64,000 nt of DNA from contig CAJKUC010000004.1 of NCBI GenBank assembly GCA_905203015.1, positions 57,682 through 121,681 of the forward strand, read 5' to 3'. This DNA is from an uncultured Christensenella sp. (lineage in GTDB: Bacteria > Bacillota > Clostridia > Christensenellales > Borkfalkiaceae). Shown here piece by piece: positions 63,792 through 64,000 of the stretch; within the stretch, counting starts at the first letter, position 1, and every line of letters starts with the position of its first letter. Made by a program: the position numbers and the translations under genes. Under the pieces are notes generated by a model. It worked only from the letters and a program-made list of their open reading frames with translations, was not told where the DNA came from and made no database searches.

Positions 63792-63844
63792 ACAGCGGAA
63801 GCGGCTGTAAACGCAATGTACGGCAGATATAAAAGATACGAAAG

Positions 63845-63881
63845 CGGACGGGAAAAACGTTTTTTCCGTCCGTTGTTTTTT
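63845..63881 (+). terminator. Rho-independent terminator closing the nrdR-ispG-exonuclease run
   Basis: CGGACGGGAAAAA pairs with TTTTTTCCGTCCG around CG, then GTTTTTT. Confidence 0.75.
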
Positions 63882-63969
63882 GCGTAAATATTTTGCGCGT
63901 TCTTTTCGGCTGCGGGCGAAATACGGAGCGTCGCCGTTTTTTTATGTGGAAAAAAATAGAAAAAATATA

Positions 63970-63998
63970 TTGACAAAGTGAAAAGCATATGATAAAAT
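63970..63998 (+). promoter_or_regulatory. Promoter of a gene beyond the window
   Basis: TTGACA (63970-63975), 17-bp spacer, TAAAAT (63993-63998) at the window edge. Confidence 0.8.
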
Positions 63999-64000
63999 AA

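Noticed and set aside
62256..63840. Frameshift or truncation of a full polC gene
   Set aside because: No polymerase or PHP coding follows in any frame before the terminator at 63845, and the exonuclease domain is complete up to its final helix.
1..64000. CRISPR arrays, rRNA or tRNA genes
   Set aside because: No regularly spaced direct repeats of 25-40 bp and no tRNA or rRNA signature were seen.

Overview
The window looks like chromosome of an uncultured-type Clostridia (Bacillota), about half G+C. The evidence is: a secY-adk-map-infA-rpmJ-rpsM-rpsK-rpsD-rpoA-rplQ order, a T-box leader in front of pheST, an SRP RNA with an Alu domain, a Zn-type adenylate kinase, a C+ type S4 protein and many promoters close to TTGACA-17-TATAAT. 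A gut Christensenellales-like lineage is my guess from protein character; it is inference and nothing in the window proves it.

Layout. 1-6.7 kb: the end of the ribosomal protein/secY operon, closed by a terminator. 6.7-7.4 kb: a strange purine-only tract with an 80-bp imperfect repeat. 7.4-9.2 kb: MmcQ/YjbR-like protein and a HAD phosphatase. 9.3-13.9 kb: two minus-strand genes for exported proteins with a C-terminal membrane anchor and SH3-like segment, flanking a sigma-like phage regulator. 14.0-23.2 kb: a compact phage head module (large terminase, small-terminase-like protein, portal, scaffold-like protein, capsid, head-completion protein, beta-propeller protein, small coiled-coil protein) with no integrase, tail, lysis or replication gene. 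23.3-27.5 kb: two paralogous six-helix membrane proteins, a thioredoxin-reductase-like flavoprotein with a decayed NADPH site, and a YihY/BrkB protein. 27.6-27.9 kb: SRP RNA on the minus strand. 28-36 kb: Mrp ATPase, lipoprotein, aldose epimerase, Na/Pi cotransporter with PhoU domain, an anchored propeller protein, two small proteins, MscL.

36-45.5 kb: T-box-pheS-pheT, then truB-ribF-AP-endonuclease-like (overlapping), Xaa-Pro peptidase, efp, dtd. 45.5-49 kb: a long non-coding stretch with its own promoter, a GT8 glycosyltransferase, a PlsC-type acyltransferase and a CrtO-like membrane protein, which together suggest a glycolipid or envelope lipid branch. 49-54 kb: FAD dehydrogenase, dnaG, rpoD. 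54-63.8 kb: trmK, Nif3-like, zinc-ribbon protein, alr, membrane protein, rsmD, coaD, rarA, nrdR, ispG and finally a protein built like the N-terminal part of PolC (OB fold plus DEDDh exonuclease) that stops before any polymerase domain and is followed by a terminator.

The most unusual items are the tail-less head module with its associated membrane-anchored proteins, whose promoters leave almost no 5' leader, and the polymerase-less PolC-like exonuclease. All assignments are from reading the sequence; no searches or folding programs were run.
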